From an uncultured Spartobacteria bacterium (GTDB taxonomy: Bacteria; Verrucomicrobiota; Verrucomicrobiia; Chthoniobacterales; Chthoniobacteraceae), in the NCBI GenBank assembly GCA_903933715.1, contig CAIZLD010000067.1, forward strand, positions 1-64,000: a stretch of DNA of 64,000 nucleotides, in the 5' to 3' direction. Every line of letters starts with the position of its first letter. Positions within the stretch are counted from its first letter, which is position 1. A program made the translations under genes and the position numbers. The notes under the pieces are model-generated. The model saw only the letters and a list, made by a program, of their open reading frames with translations. It was not told the origin of the DNA and did no database searches. Below, in pieces: positions 53,725-62,282 of the stretch.

Positions 53725-54026
53725 CCCGTAATTCTGCTTCTTTTAAGAAAGCTCGTTAAGCCCGAATGCTTGTGAATTGGTTAATGAAAGATGTTTCTGG
53801 TTTCAGATGTTACATTCAATGAATCTGGACCAAGCCGGGTCGGAAGGCTCCTCGCGCCGCAGTCGCCGCATTAAACCACACGGGGGCTGCCTCCACGGCA
53901 AGGGTGATCTGGTGCGGCGGATTCGGCTAAGATGCCGGGTGGACGAGCGCTCCTTGTGGTGGGGCGGCCGATCTTGGGTCCGCGACCAGACCTTCTGGCC
54001 TCACCAATCCTTCGATGTTAGGCTTT
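53725..54026. other. Intergenic stretch upstream of the beta-propeller operon
   Basis: 302 bases without a credible gene. It should hold the promoter for the leftward beta-propeller operon and follows the end of the leftward URO-D/RhaT/RhaM operon. I see no clear terminator, operator or promoter consensus. A rightward open frame from 53777 is antisense to the mutarotase gene and lacks any family pattern. Confidence 0.4.
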
Positions 54027-54362
54027 TTAGTCCTGATGGAATACTTCTTCCATGGTGGACCACCACTCTCCCTCGGCGTGGTTTTCAAGGGGGGCTTGGC
54101 AGGGCATGCAATGGTCCCACCACTGCTGGGTGGTGGGGTCGGCCGCCATTTTGGCGGTATCGGCCGCAAAATCGCTGCCGGTATATTCAAAGTAGCTAAA
54201 GAGATACGGTTTGCCGTCAATTTCGCGAAGGTAAATCGAGTAGTTTTGAATATTGCACGCCTTGATCATTTTCAGAACGTCAGGCCAGACAGCAGCGTGC
54301 AGCTTCTTGTATTCGTCGATTTTTTCCGGTTTGAGGCCGATCACCATTCCGTAGCGTTTCAT
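54027..54362 (-). CDS. Second L-rhamnose mutarotase family protein
   Basis: 111 residues from ATG 54362 (MKRYGMVIGLKPEKIDEYKK). The longer open frame to 54455 overlaps the transporter gene and adds unrelated sequence. RhaM-type motifs are KLHAAVWPDVL, NYSIYLREIDGK, FSYFEYTG, QQWWDHCMP and EEVFH, but identity to the first mutarotase is low and the WW-following region differs (WWDHC, not WWKYM). This branch (DUF718) also includes L-fucose mutarotases, so the sugar may not be rhamnose. It is last in the operon URO-D, RhaT, RhaM, with a 22-base gap. Confidence 0.87.
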   Translation of the reverse strand: MKRYGMVIGLKPEKIDEYKKLHAAVWPDVLKMIKACNIQNYSIYLREIDGKPYLFSYFEYTGSDFAADTAKMAADPTTQQWWDHCMPCQAPLENHAEGEWWSTMEEVFHQD

Positions 54363-54384
54363 AAAGTTATTGGGGTAAAAATGA

Positions 54385-55476
54385 CTAATGCCTGTTTTGA
54401 GCTGCGGCGGCGAGGGAAATATCGGCCCGTGTTCCGATATAATTGCCGTACGCAATCGCCATTACGGCCCCGGAGAGTACCAATAATGCCATGAAAATCA
54501 CCACCTGTGCTTTACGGCCCACTCCGGCCCACTCGCGCAACATGATGGCAATGGCATTGCTAAAGAGCACCAACATAATCATGTGGAGCGCCCAACTGGT
54601 GAATTGGTAAGTCCCCATCCGCACATGGGCCAGGTTATACAGAAAGAACTGCCCATACCAGAGCATGCCGGTGAGTCCAGCCATGAGAAAATTCACGGGC
54701 AACTTCGCCTCTTCCGAGCCGGCGGGCAGCTCCACTAACTCGCCGAGTGTGCGATGCTTGGCATGCAAATACAGGCAGTAGATTGCTGTGGAAATAAACG
54801 CACCCAGATTGGCGAAGATGAATACCACGTTGCCCCGGAATACGCCCGCCCCATACTTTTCCGCCAACTCGGCAACCGGTTCACCGACCTCCAGCGCGAA
54901 TCCATATACGGCGGATAGCACACCCGCGAGGATCGAAAGTGTAAGCCCCTTGCCCATCGAGAACTCCGATACGGGATTTGCGGCATGAAGTCGGAGTTCC
55001 TTAATTCGACCCGCTAGTCCGCACAAGCCGACTCCCGATGATCCGATCACGATCCCGATAAGCACCCAGCCCGAACCCGGCTTGGCCAGCATCGCCGGTA
55101 TCGTCCCCTTGACGATTTGAGGAACGAGCGTCCCCATGATGCTGGAGAGACCGACAGCAAGGGCGTAGGTCAATGAAAAGCCGATATAGCGAATGGAGAT
55201 ATTGAAGGCTGTGCCCCCAATCCCATAAGCCATCCCCAAGACGAGCGAAAGGGTCATCGCGGCGTGGTTCCCTTCCTGGAGAACCCGCCACAGATTGGGG
55301 ACCGTCAGCCAGGCTCCCAGGATCGGCAGCAAAAACCAGCAGAAGGCGGCTTGCACCATCCAGTAGCTCTGCCACGACCATCCTTTGACTCGTTTTTGCG
55401 GCGTATAGCAAGCGGATGAAGAGAGGGCTCCAAGCGCGTGCAAAGCCGTTCCAAGCAAAGGATTCGAGGCGATCAT
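54385..55476 (-). CDS. RhaT-type L-rhamnose/H+ symporter family transporter
   Basis: 363 residues, ten hydrophobic helices. Motifs of the RhaT family are visible: QKRVKGWSWQSYWMVQAAFCWFLLPILGAW, GMAYGIGGTAFNISIRYIGFSLTYALAVGLSSIMGTLVP, GVLSAVYGFALEVGEPVAE and WYGQFFLYNLAHVRMG. E. coli RhaT imports L-rhamnose with a proton. The gene lies 8 bases after a URO-D-like gene and 22 before a mutarotase, giving a compact import-and-anomerise unit. The RhaT family also contains transporters of other deoxysugars. Confidence 0.9.
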   Translation of the reverse strand: MIASNPLLGTALHALGALSSSACYTPQKRVKGWSWQSYWMVQAAFCWFLLPILGAWLTVPNLWRVLQEGNHAAMTLSLVLGMAYGIGGTAFNISIRYIGFSLTYALAVGLSSIMGTLVPQIVKGTIPAMLAKPGSGWVLIGIVIGSSGVGLCGLAGRIKELRLHAANPVSEFSMGKGLTLSILAGVLSAVYGFALEVGEPVAELAEKYGAGVFRGNVVFIFANLGAFISTAIYCLYLHAKHRTLGELVELPAGSEEAKLPVNFLMAGLTGMLWYGQFFLYNLAHVRMGTYQFTSWALHMIMLVLFSNAIAIMLREWAGVGRKAQVVIFMALLVLSGAVMAIAYGNYIGTRADISLAAAAQNRH

Positions 55477-55484
55477 GAGTTGAT

Positions 55485-56687
55485 TTAATTGATCTCGTTG
55501 AATTCGCCCAGATTCAACGGGTAATTTCCGTATTCCCGCACGAGCTTGACGATGTAGTCATAGGTGAACCCGGAGACATCGGTGGCCACGGAATGATCCG
55601 ACTGGAAGATATAGCCTCCGCCGCGCGCGGCATTGAGCTTTCGCAGCACCTCCTTGCGAATGCGCTCGCGATCTCCGCTTTCCCAGGCGCGCATGTCGCT
55701 GTTGCCGCAGAATCCGATTTTGTGGCCATATTGCTTCCGCAATTCAACCACATCCATATCGGCTTTCGCTTCCAGCGGATTATAGGCATTCACCCCGATT
55801 TCGATGTAATCGGGAAAGATCGACTGCACATTGCCGCAGCCGTGGTAAATCACGGGCAGGTTGTGGCTGTGGCAGATTTCGACCATTTTTGCCACCGTTG
55901 GTTTGAAGTACTTGCGCCAGTAGTCGGGCGAAAAGAACATCCCGTTGCGGTAGGCGACGTCGCCCCAGATCACCATGCCGTCCAGCAACCCATCGGCTGC
56001 CTCGATTTGCGCCTGGCAGCATTTCACGTAAAATTCGCCAATACGCTGAATCTGCTCGCCTAAGCGCTCCGGTTCCTCTCCCATCCAGATCATCGCCTCC
56101 ATCTGCCCGACGAGCCGGGTGAGGCACTCCGAGACTTCAATGATGCTTCCATAGACGGGGAAATCAGCCCAGAGGGACCGCACCGTCTCAATCCATGGCG
56201 GAGAGTTGCGCGAAAACCCGTCGCCCACACCGGCAATTTGGTTGTCTCCCGCGCAGAAGTAACGGCGGCGATCGAACGGGTCGTCAAATTCGAAAGCCTC
56301 GAGCTTTTCGAGGGTGTCCGTCTCCCAGCCAGCCATTTCCGGCATCGGGAGATCAAAGCGTTTGCGCATGATCGAACCAAACCCTGTGCGCACAACCACC
56401 TCCTCGGCATCTTCTTTGATGGTTTCAAAGCTCCTGATGTGCGGGTCCATGTTGGGAACCGTCGCAATCCAATCCAGATCGTAGTAGTAATAAGGATTGG
56501 CATCGTCCGGAAGTTGAAGATCTTTGCGCCAGCGCTCGATAAAGCTGCCCCAGAAAAAGTCGCTGATCGGAACGCGATCCGGCTCCTCATGCCGCAGAGC
56601 CTTGTTCATGCGTTCAAGTTTGCGCAGGGTATTTGGTTTGCGTTCGGTGGATTCGATGGATTTGCCAGCGTGGTCAAACATGCTCAT
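55485..56687 (-). CDS. Uroporphyrinogen-decarboxylase-like protein, 400 residues
   Basis: TIM barrel of the URO-D/MtaA superfamily: MNKALRHEEPDRVPISDFFWGS, WIATVPNMDPHIRSFETI, VYGSIIEVSECLTRLVGQMEAM, MVIWGDVAYRNGMFFSPDYWRKYF, LPVIYHGCGNVQSIFPDYIEIGVNAYNPLE. The YHGCG motif gives the His-x-Cys zinc pair of corrinoid or CoM methyltransferases such as MtaA. A third ligand is not obvious. No corrinoid protein or activase is nearby. The gene heads a leftward operon with RhaT and a mutarotase and is divergent from an AraC regulator, so it is linked by organisation to deoxysugar use. Demethylation of O-methyl sugars is one hypothesis. Confidence 0.8.
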   Translation of the reverse strand: MSMFDHAGKSIESTERKPNTLRKLERMNKALRHEEPDRVPISDFFWGSFIERWRKDLQLPDDANPYYYYDLDWIATVPNMDPHIRSFETIKEDAEEVVVRTGFGSIMRKRFDLPMPEMAGWETDTLEKLEAFEFDDPFDRRRYFCAGDNQIAGVGDGFSRNSPPWIETVRSLWADFPVYGSIIEVSECLTRLVGQMEAMIWMGEEPERLGEQIQRIGEFYVKCCQAQIEAADGLLDGMVIWGDVAYRNGMFFSPDYWRKYFKPTVAKMVEICHSHNLPVIYHGCGNVQSIFPDYIEIGVNAYNPLEAKADMDVVELRKQYGHKIGFCGNSDMRAWESGDRERIRKEVLRKLNAARGGGYIFQSDHSVATDVSGFTYDYIVKLVREYGNYPLNLGEFNEIN

Positions 56688-56808
56688 TTTGAAAAGAAAA
56701 AGACCTCCCGTTCAGGAGGGGTTTTGGAATAATGTGGAGGGGTCGGGTTTCCAGGGGGTGGGGGTAATCGCCGATTGCGTTGAGTTAAATGGATCCCGCC
56801 TTTTCTGT

Positions 56809-56828
56809 AAATGTCAGTTTTGACATTT
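56809..56828. promoter_or_regulatory. Perfect 8-bp inverted repeat between URO-D and AraC genes
   Basis: AAATGTCA (56809-56816) and TGACATTT (56821-56828) are separated by GTTT in the 208-base gap between the divergent URO-D-like and AraC genes. A symmetric site in a divergent promoter region is a likely regulator-binding site, although AraC proteins usually prefer direct repeats. Confidence 0.45.
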
Positions 56829-56895
56829 GTTGTGTCTTTTTCGACTATGTATCCCAAAGATTGACTTTATTCACAGGTTCTTATGAACTGGGTGC

Positions 56896-57780
56896 ATGTC
56901 TCTTTCGAAAGATGACTGGGCCAAAATGGGCGCTTATTCCAGCCCCTTCTCATCCAATGGGATGGAGTTCTTTCCGCTCGGGGTATTACCGGATCATTCT
57001 GGGTTTGTGCTGCACGAATCCGGTTTTATGTCCAAAAGACCTCATTGGAATTACCCCAATGTAATGAGCCCTTTTTGGCGGCTCTATTATGATCCGCAAC
57101 GCGGTCATAAAGTGGTATTCCCCGATAAAAAAGTGGCGCTCGGGCCCGATAAGATCGTGATCATTCCCGATAACTTGCTCTTCCACGCCGTCGGGACACG
57201 GCCGATTGCGAAATTCTGGCTCGCTTTTAATTGCAACCGCCGTCCCGCCCCATGCCAGCCAATCCCGATCCAGTTGGAGCCTTCCAGTATGGAACTCGGC
57301 ATTATCCAGGAATTGCAGGCGCTTTTTTTGTCAGAGAATCCTGAAAAGCACCGGACGCGGATTTTCAACTACAGCATGGCACTGCTGAATGTGACATTCA
57401 GCCGGCCCGAAATCGAATGGCACTCCGGAAAGCCGGTCATGATTTCCCAGGCAATCGAGCACATCCAGACTCATTACGACAAGCCGCTCTACAATCGCGA
57501 TCTCGCCCGCTTGAGTTCCTTGAGCGAAACAGCGTTTAACCGTCTTTTCCGCGCCTACCAGGGGATCTCTCCAGCGCAGTTCATCATGCAGATTCGTGTT
57601 CGCGAAGCGGCGATCCTGTTGCTCAATACGGGACTCTCTCTCGAAGAAATCGCCGAGAAATGCGGATTCCCCAACCGGGCCTATTTCAGCCGGGTTTTCA
57701 GGCAAATCACGGGAGAATCCCCCGCCAGGGTGCGCTGCCTTTTGGGGGGCAAATCGGCCAAGTTTTCCGGCGCGTCTTGA
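56896..57780 (+). CDS. AraC-family regulator, second in the locus
   Basis: 294 residues. The N-terminal 170 residues form a sensor domain with a cupin-like pattern (PHWNYPNVMSPFWRLYYDPQRGHKVVFPDK, IVIIPDNLLFHAVG). The C-terminal double helix-turn-helix covers about 190-280: PLYNRDLARLSSLSETAFNRLFRAYQGISPAQF and LSLEEIAEKCGFPNRAYFSRVFRQITGESPA. It is divergent from the 400-residue URO-D-like gene that heads the RhaT operon and is the likely regulator of it. The ligand is unknown. Confidence 0.92.
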   Translation: MSLSKDDWAKMGAYSSPFSSNGMEFFPLGVLPDHSGFVLHESGFMSKRPHWNYPNVMSPFWRLYYDPQRGHKVVFPDKKVALGPDKIVIIPDNLLFHAVGTRPIAKFWLAFNCNRRPAPCQPIPIQLEPSSMELGIIQELQALFLSENPEKHRTRIFNYSMALLNVTFSRPEIEWHSGKPVMISQAIEHIQTHYDKPLYNRDLARLSSLSETAFNRLFRAYQGISPAQFIMQIRVREAAILLLNTGLSLEEIAEKCGFPNRAYFSRVFRQITGESPARVRCLLGGKSAKFSGAS

Positions 57781-57806
57781 CGCGTTTTCCGGGCATGGCC
57801 GAGTTT

Positions 57807-58715
57807 TTACCGGTGGTGGCCATCAATATTTTTTCGGCGGCTGGAGCGCGGGTTTTCCCCGTACGTCTCCACGTAGATTTTGTAAAACTGTGCGTAGCTG
57901 CCAAAGCCCGCCGAATACGCCGCCTCCATGATGGTGGGCCGGACGGGCTTGCGGCAGTATTCCCAAAACCGCGCAAGCCGCAGGGAATTGCGATAGCGGT
58001 TCAAAGGCACACCGACTTGCCGGGTAAAAATCCGGCTCAAATGCGCTTCGCTCAGCCCGCATTTAACGCCCAGCTCGCCGAGGGTGCCGTTCCATGCGCC
58101 GTCGCTCAGAAGCGCGAGGGCTTTGCAGACGGAGGGATGCAGGGGGACGGATGGATGTTGCGCTTGTCCACGCTGCTGGAGACGCCAGCAGAGAAGCAGC
58201 AGGTAATGCAGCCCCGCATTGAGACCACTGGGGTCGGCATGCCGGTAGCGGAAGTCGGAGTAGACACCAAAACCCGCTTCGCGGTTCAGGGTATCCGGGT
58301 CGAGCGAACCGTCCATCATCCGATCCATCATCTGGCGCAAAAAATCGAAACTCTCGGCGTCGAGCACCGTATGCAAAACCTGCCCTTTCCCGGCCCGTTT
58401 GCGTTTGAGTCCCTTGTAAGCGGCTCCCCGGCAAGAGCGTGCGATCAGTTCCGGCTTGAACACTGCCACATAATAACGGGCATCGTTGGTACGGTCCACC
58501 AGTTGGTGTTCCTGGGCCGGGAACATCCAGAATAACACGCGCGGCCCGAAGGTGAAGCGCTCACCGCCCACTACGTAGGTGACCGTTCCGTTGGCCACCA
58601 GGTTGAGTTCGAGTTCAATGTGATGATGGCTGTGGAGCAATGGCGGGTTGCGCGCGGATTCCGCCAGCAACAGAAATCCGTCGTAGATGGAGTCGATCTT
58701 TAAATTGTCCAGCAC
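57807..58715 (-). CDS. AraC-family regulator, third in the locus
   Basis: 302 residues from GTG 58715. The N-terminal cupin sensor includes HSHHHIELELNLVANGTVTYVVGGERF and VLFWMFPAQEHQLVDRT, with a His cluster suited to metal-free sugar sensing. The C-terminal HTH pair is GTLGELGVKCGLSEAHLSRIFTRQVGVPLNRYR and IMEAAYSAGFGSYAQFYKIYVETYGENPR. It is divergent from the 420-residue URO-D-like gene across 113 bases. The end is 26 bases from the convergent second regulator. Confidence 0.92.
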   Translation of the reverse strand: MLDNLKIDSIYDGFLLLAESARNPPLLHSHHHIELELNLVANGTVTYVVGGERFTFGPRVLFWMFPAQEHQLVDRTNDARYYVAVFKPELIARSCRGAAYKGLKRKRAGKGQVLHTVLDAESFDFLRQMMDRMMDGSLDPDTLNREAGFGVYSDFRYRHADPSGLNAGLHYLLLLCWRLQQRGQAQHPSVPLHPSVCKALALLSDGAWNGTLGELGVKCGLSEAHLSRIFTRQVGVPLNRYRNSLRLARFWEYCRKPVRPTIMEAAYSAGFGSYAQFYKIYVETYGENPRSSRRKNIDGHHR

Positions 58716-58828
58716 TCCGACAAACTACGATAACTTTTTGTCTCTTGCCGAGAAGAAATCTCCAGTGCGGTAAGGTAGATTGCAGCTTCCTTATTCCCCA
58801 TCTTCACCTCCCAATCTTCTCTAGTGCC

Positions 58829-60091
58829 ATGACTTCTAAAGAACGCATCCGCGCCGCCATTGAACACCGCCAGCCAGACCGCCTCCCCTTGGACTTTGGC
58901 GCTTCCTTCATCACCGGAATCCACTGTAGCGTGGTCGAAAACCTGCGCCGCCATTACGGGCTCGAACCCCGCCCCGTGAAGGTCTGCGATCCCTTCCAGA
59001 TGCTCGGCCTGGTTGAAGACGATCTCAAAGAGGCAATGGGCGTGGACACGACGCCCATCTTCCCCAATCGGACGATCTTCGGCTTTGTCAACGAGAACTG
59101 GAAACCGTATCGGACGCACTGGGGGCAGGACTTGCTCGTCTCCGAGCATTTCGAGGTGGATGAGAAGCCGGACGGAACCTTTATTTATCCACAGGGAGAC
59201 CGCTCCGTGCCTCCCAGCGGGCATATGCCAAAGACGGGCTACTTTTTCGACTCGATCATCCGGCAGGAGGAGATTGACGAGGACAATCTGATCGTGGAGG
59301 ACAACATGGAGGAATTCGGGCCGATGAAGCCCGCCGAGGAGGCATATTGGCGTGAGCAGGCTGAGTTATTCCGCGGATCAGACCGCGCCATCGTCACCCA
59401 CCTCAACGGCACCGCGCTGGGCGACATCGCCCTTGTGCCGGCCCCGTTCCTGAAAGCCCCCAAAGGCGTGCGCGATGTGGCCCAGTGGTATATGACCGTG
59501 GCGAGCGACCCGGATTTTGTGATGAATCTCTTTGACCGGCAGGTGGAGGTCGCCCTCGAGAACCTGCATCGACTCAACGCGATTGCCGGGGACGTGATTG
59601 ATGTTGTGGTGGTCTGCGGGACCGATTTTGGCACTCAGGAGTCCACCTTCTGCTCGCGCGAAACCTTCGACATCGTCTGGAAGCCGCGTTACAAGCTTAT
59701 CAACGATTGGATCCACGCGAACACCTCGTGGAAAACCTTCAAGCATTCCTGCGGAGCCATCGAAAGCTTCCTGCCCAACATCATTGAAGCCGGTTTCGAC
59801 ATCATCAACCCGGTGCAATGCTCTGCCAAGGGAATGGATGCCAAGCTGATCAAAGAACGCTATGGCGACCGCATCACCTTCTGGGGCGGCGGGGTCAACA
59901 CGCAAAAGACCCTCCCCTTTGGCACGCCGGAGGAAGTCCGCGCCGAGGTTCTCGAGCGGTGCGAAACGTTTGCGCCGGCCGGCGGGTTTGTTTTCAATGC
60001 GATTCACAACGTTCAGGCCTGCACTCCCACAGAGAACGTTGTCGCCATGCTTGAAGCCGTCCGCACTTTTAACAGCCTCACACGATGCTGA
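58829..60091 (+). CDS. Uroporphyrinogen-decarboxylase-like protein, 420 residues
   Basis: Third superfamily member of the locus, from ATG 58829 (MTSKERIRAAIEHRQPDRLPLDFGAS). The upstream in-frame extension crosses the divergent promoter and is unrelated. The opening motif, DVVVVCGTDFGTQESTFCS, FKHSCGAIESFLPNIIEAGFDIINPVQ and GGFVFNAIHNVQACTP are typical of the sugar-locus-associated branch. His-x-Cys of HSCG could bind zinc as in MtaA. It stands alone, divergent from an AraC gene, with no mutarotase beside it. Function not established. A haem role is unlikely in this setting. Confidence 0.8.
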   Translation: MTSKERIRAAIEHRQPDRLPLDFGASFITGIHCSVVENLRRHYGLEPRPVKVCDPFQMLGLVEDDLKEAMGVDTTPIFPNRTIFGFVNENWKPYRTHWGQDLLVSEHFEVDEKPDGTFIYPQGDRSVPPSGHMPKTGYFFDSIIRQEEIDEDNLIVEDNMEEFGPMKPAEEAYWREQAELFRGSDRAIVTHLNGTALGDIALVPAPFLKAPKGVRDVAQWYMTVASDPDFVMNLFDRQVEVALENLHRLNAIAGDVIDVVVVCGTDFGTQESTFCSRETFDIVWKPRYKLINDWIHANTSWKTFKHSCGAIESFLPNIIEAGFDIINPVQCSAKGMDAKLIKERYGDRITFWGGGVNTQKTLPFGTPEEVRAEVLERCETFAPAGGFVFNAIHNVQACTPTENVVAMLEAVRTFNSLTRC

Positions 60092-60094
60092 AGA

Positions 60095-60259
60095 TTAGTA
60101 ATCGTTCTCGCCCGGTTCGGGAACGGCTTCCAGGAGTCTTTGCACGATTTGATCGGTGTTGATCCCCTCGGAATCGGCGGTGAAGTTGGTAAACATGCGG
60201 TGGCGCAGGACGGATCGGGCAGAGCCGCGTACATCGGCGGCGGTTTCGGTGGGCGCAAT
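60095..60259 (-). pseudogene. C-terminal remnant of a MoxR-type AAA ATPase
   Basis: Reading leftward from 60259, a frame ending at TAA 60095-60097 encodes about 54 residues. SVLRHRMFTNFTADSEGI and QIVQRLLEAVPEP are the last helical region of MoxR-family AAA ATPases. The codon before this segment is TGA, and Walker motifs and all upstream parts are missing, so only the tail of a former gene remains. It lies exactly at the right border of the sugar locus, downstream of the divIC-like gene, suggesting deletion or replacement of the rest. No start codon near the first residues supports translation. Confidence 0.7.
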
Positions 60260-60385
60260 TCAGCGCAAGCGACGGAAACCAAAGCGATGACGGGAAGACT
60301 GACGTAAGAGAGGGAGAGCTAAATGAAGCTCGACTCATCAATTCAACCCCGGATTGCTCCGCAGGTTGCATAGAATAGCGCCCCT

Positions 60386-60748
60386 CTAATTTTTGGCTGG
60401 AGCAGGGGAACCGGATCCGCGGGGCGGGTCCAAGTGAATGATTGTCTCGCCCGGTTTCATTACGCTAAGTCGGTCCCGCGCGATGATTTCGAGGTAATTG
60501 GGGTCGTTTTTGAGCAATTGCTCTTCCCGGGTGCGGCGGGTGTGAATTGCTTTTTGCCGTGCAATCTCATTCTGCAACCGGTCGATGGTCTCGTTCTGCT
60601 CCCGATATTGCTTAAAAAGCGGGATGGACGTGATGATCCCTCCAATACAAAGCGCCAGGATAATGATGACAATCAGGAGCCGATTGAGAAAATGGAAACC
60701 GCTTTCGTTGCGCCTGCGATCGTAATCGCCATAAGAGGTTTCGTTCAC
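60386..60748 (-). CDS. Septum formation initiator family protein (DivIC/FtsB-like)
   Basis: 120 residues: a short cytoplasmic N-terminus, one membrane helix (about 22-44), a coiled coil (about 46-78, YREQNETIDRLQNEIARQKAI) and the family tail DPNYLEIIARDRLSVMKPGETIIHL. DivIC/FtsB proteins bridge FtsL and FtsQ in the divisome. The gene follows enolase on the same strand, the same eno-ftsB order as in many Gram-negative bacteria. A proline-rich tail ends the protein. It is separated from enolase by a strong terminator, so it probably has its own promoter. Confidence 0.87.
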   Translation of the reverse strand: MNETSYGDYDRRRNESGFHFLNRLLIVIIILALCIGGIITSIPLFKQYREQNETIDRLQNEIARQKAIHTRRTREEQLLKNDPNYLEIIARDRLSVMKPGETIIHLDPPRGSGSPAPAKN

Positions 60749-60837
60749 GTTAAGGCTGGGCGGAAGTTAAAGAAAGGGCGCAAAATGAAGCGCCGCCGGG
60801 CCGCACTCTAAAGGCAGCGGCCGGGCCTTGCCAAGGG

Positions 60838-60875
60838 TAAAAAAACGGGCGGCACCCGTCGGATGCCGCCCGTTT
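60838..60875 (-). terminator. Rho-independent terminator of enolase
   Basis: A perfect 12-bp stem, AAACGGGCGGCA (60843-60854) with TGCCGCCCGTTT (60864-60875), and a 9-base loop. On the minus strand it is followed by a run of seven or more T. It lies 17 bases beyond the enolase stop. Confidence 0.92.
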
Positions 60876-60892
60876 GGAATCGTGGCTAATGC

Positions 60893-62224
<1,332 letters not shown>

Positions 62225-62282
62225 TTAAATGCCGAATCACATGCCAATCCACATCCCGTATCCCCGAATCCGCAATTTCTTC

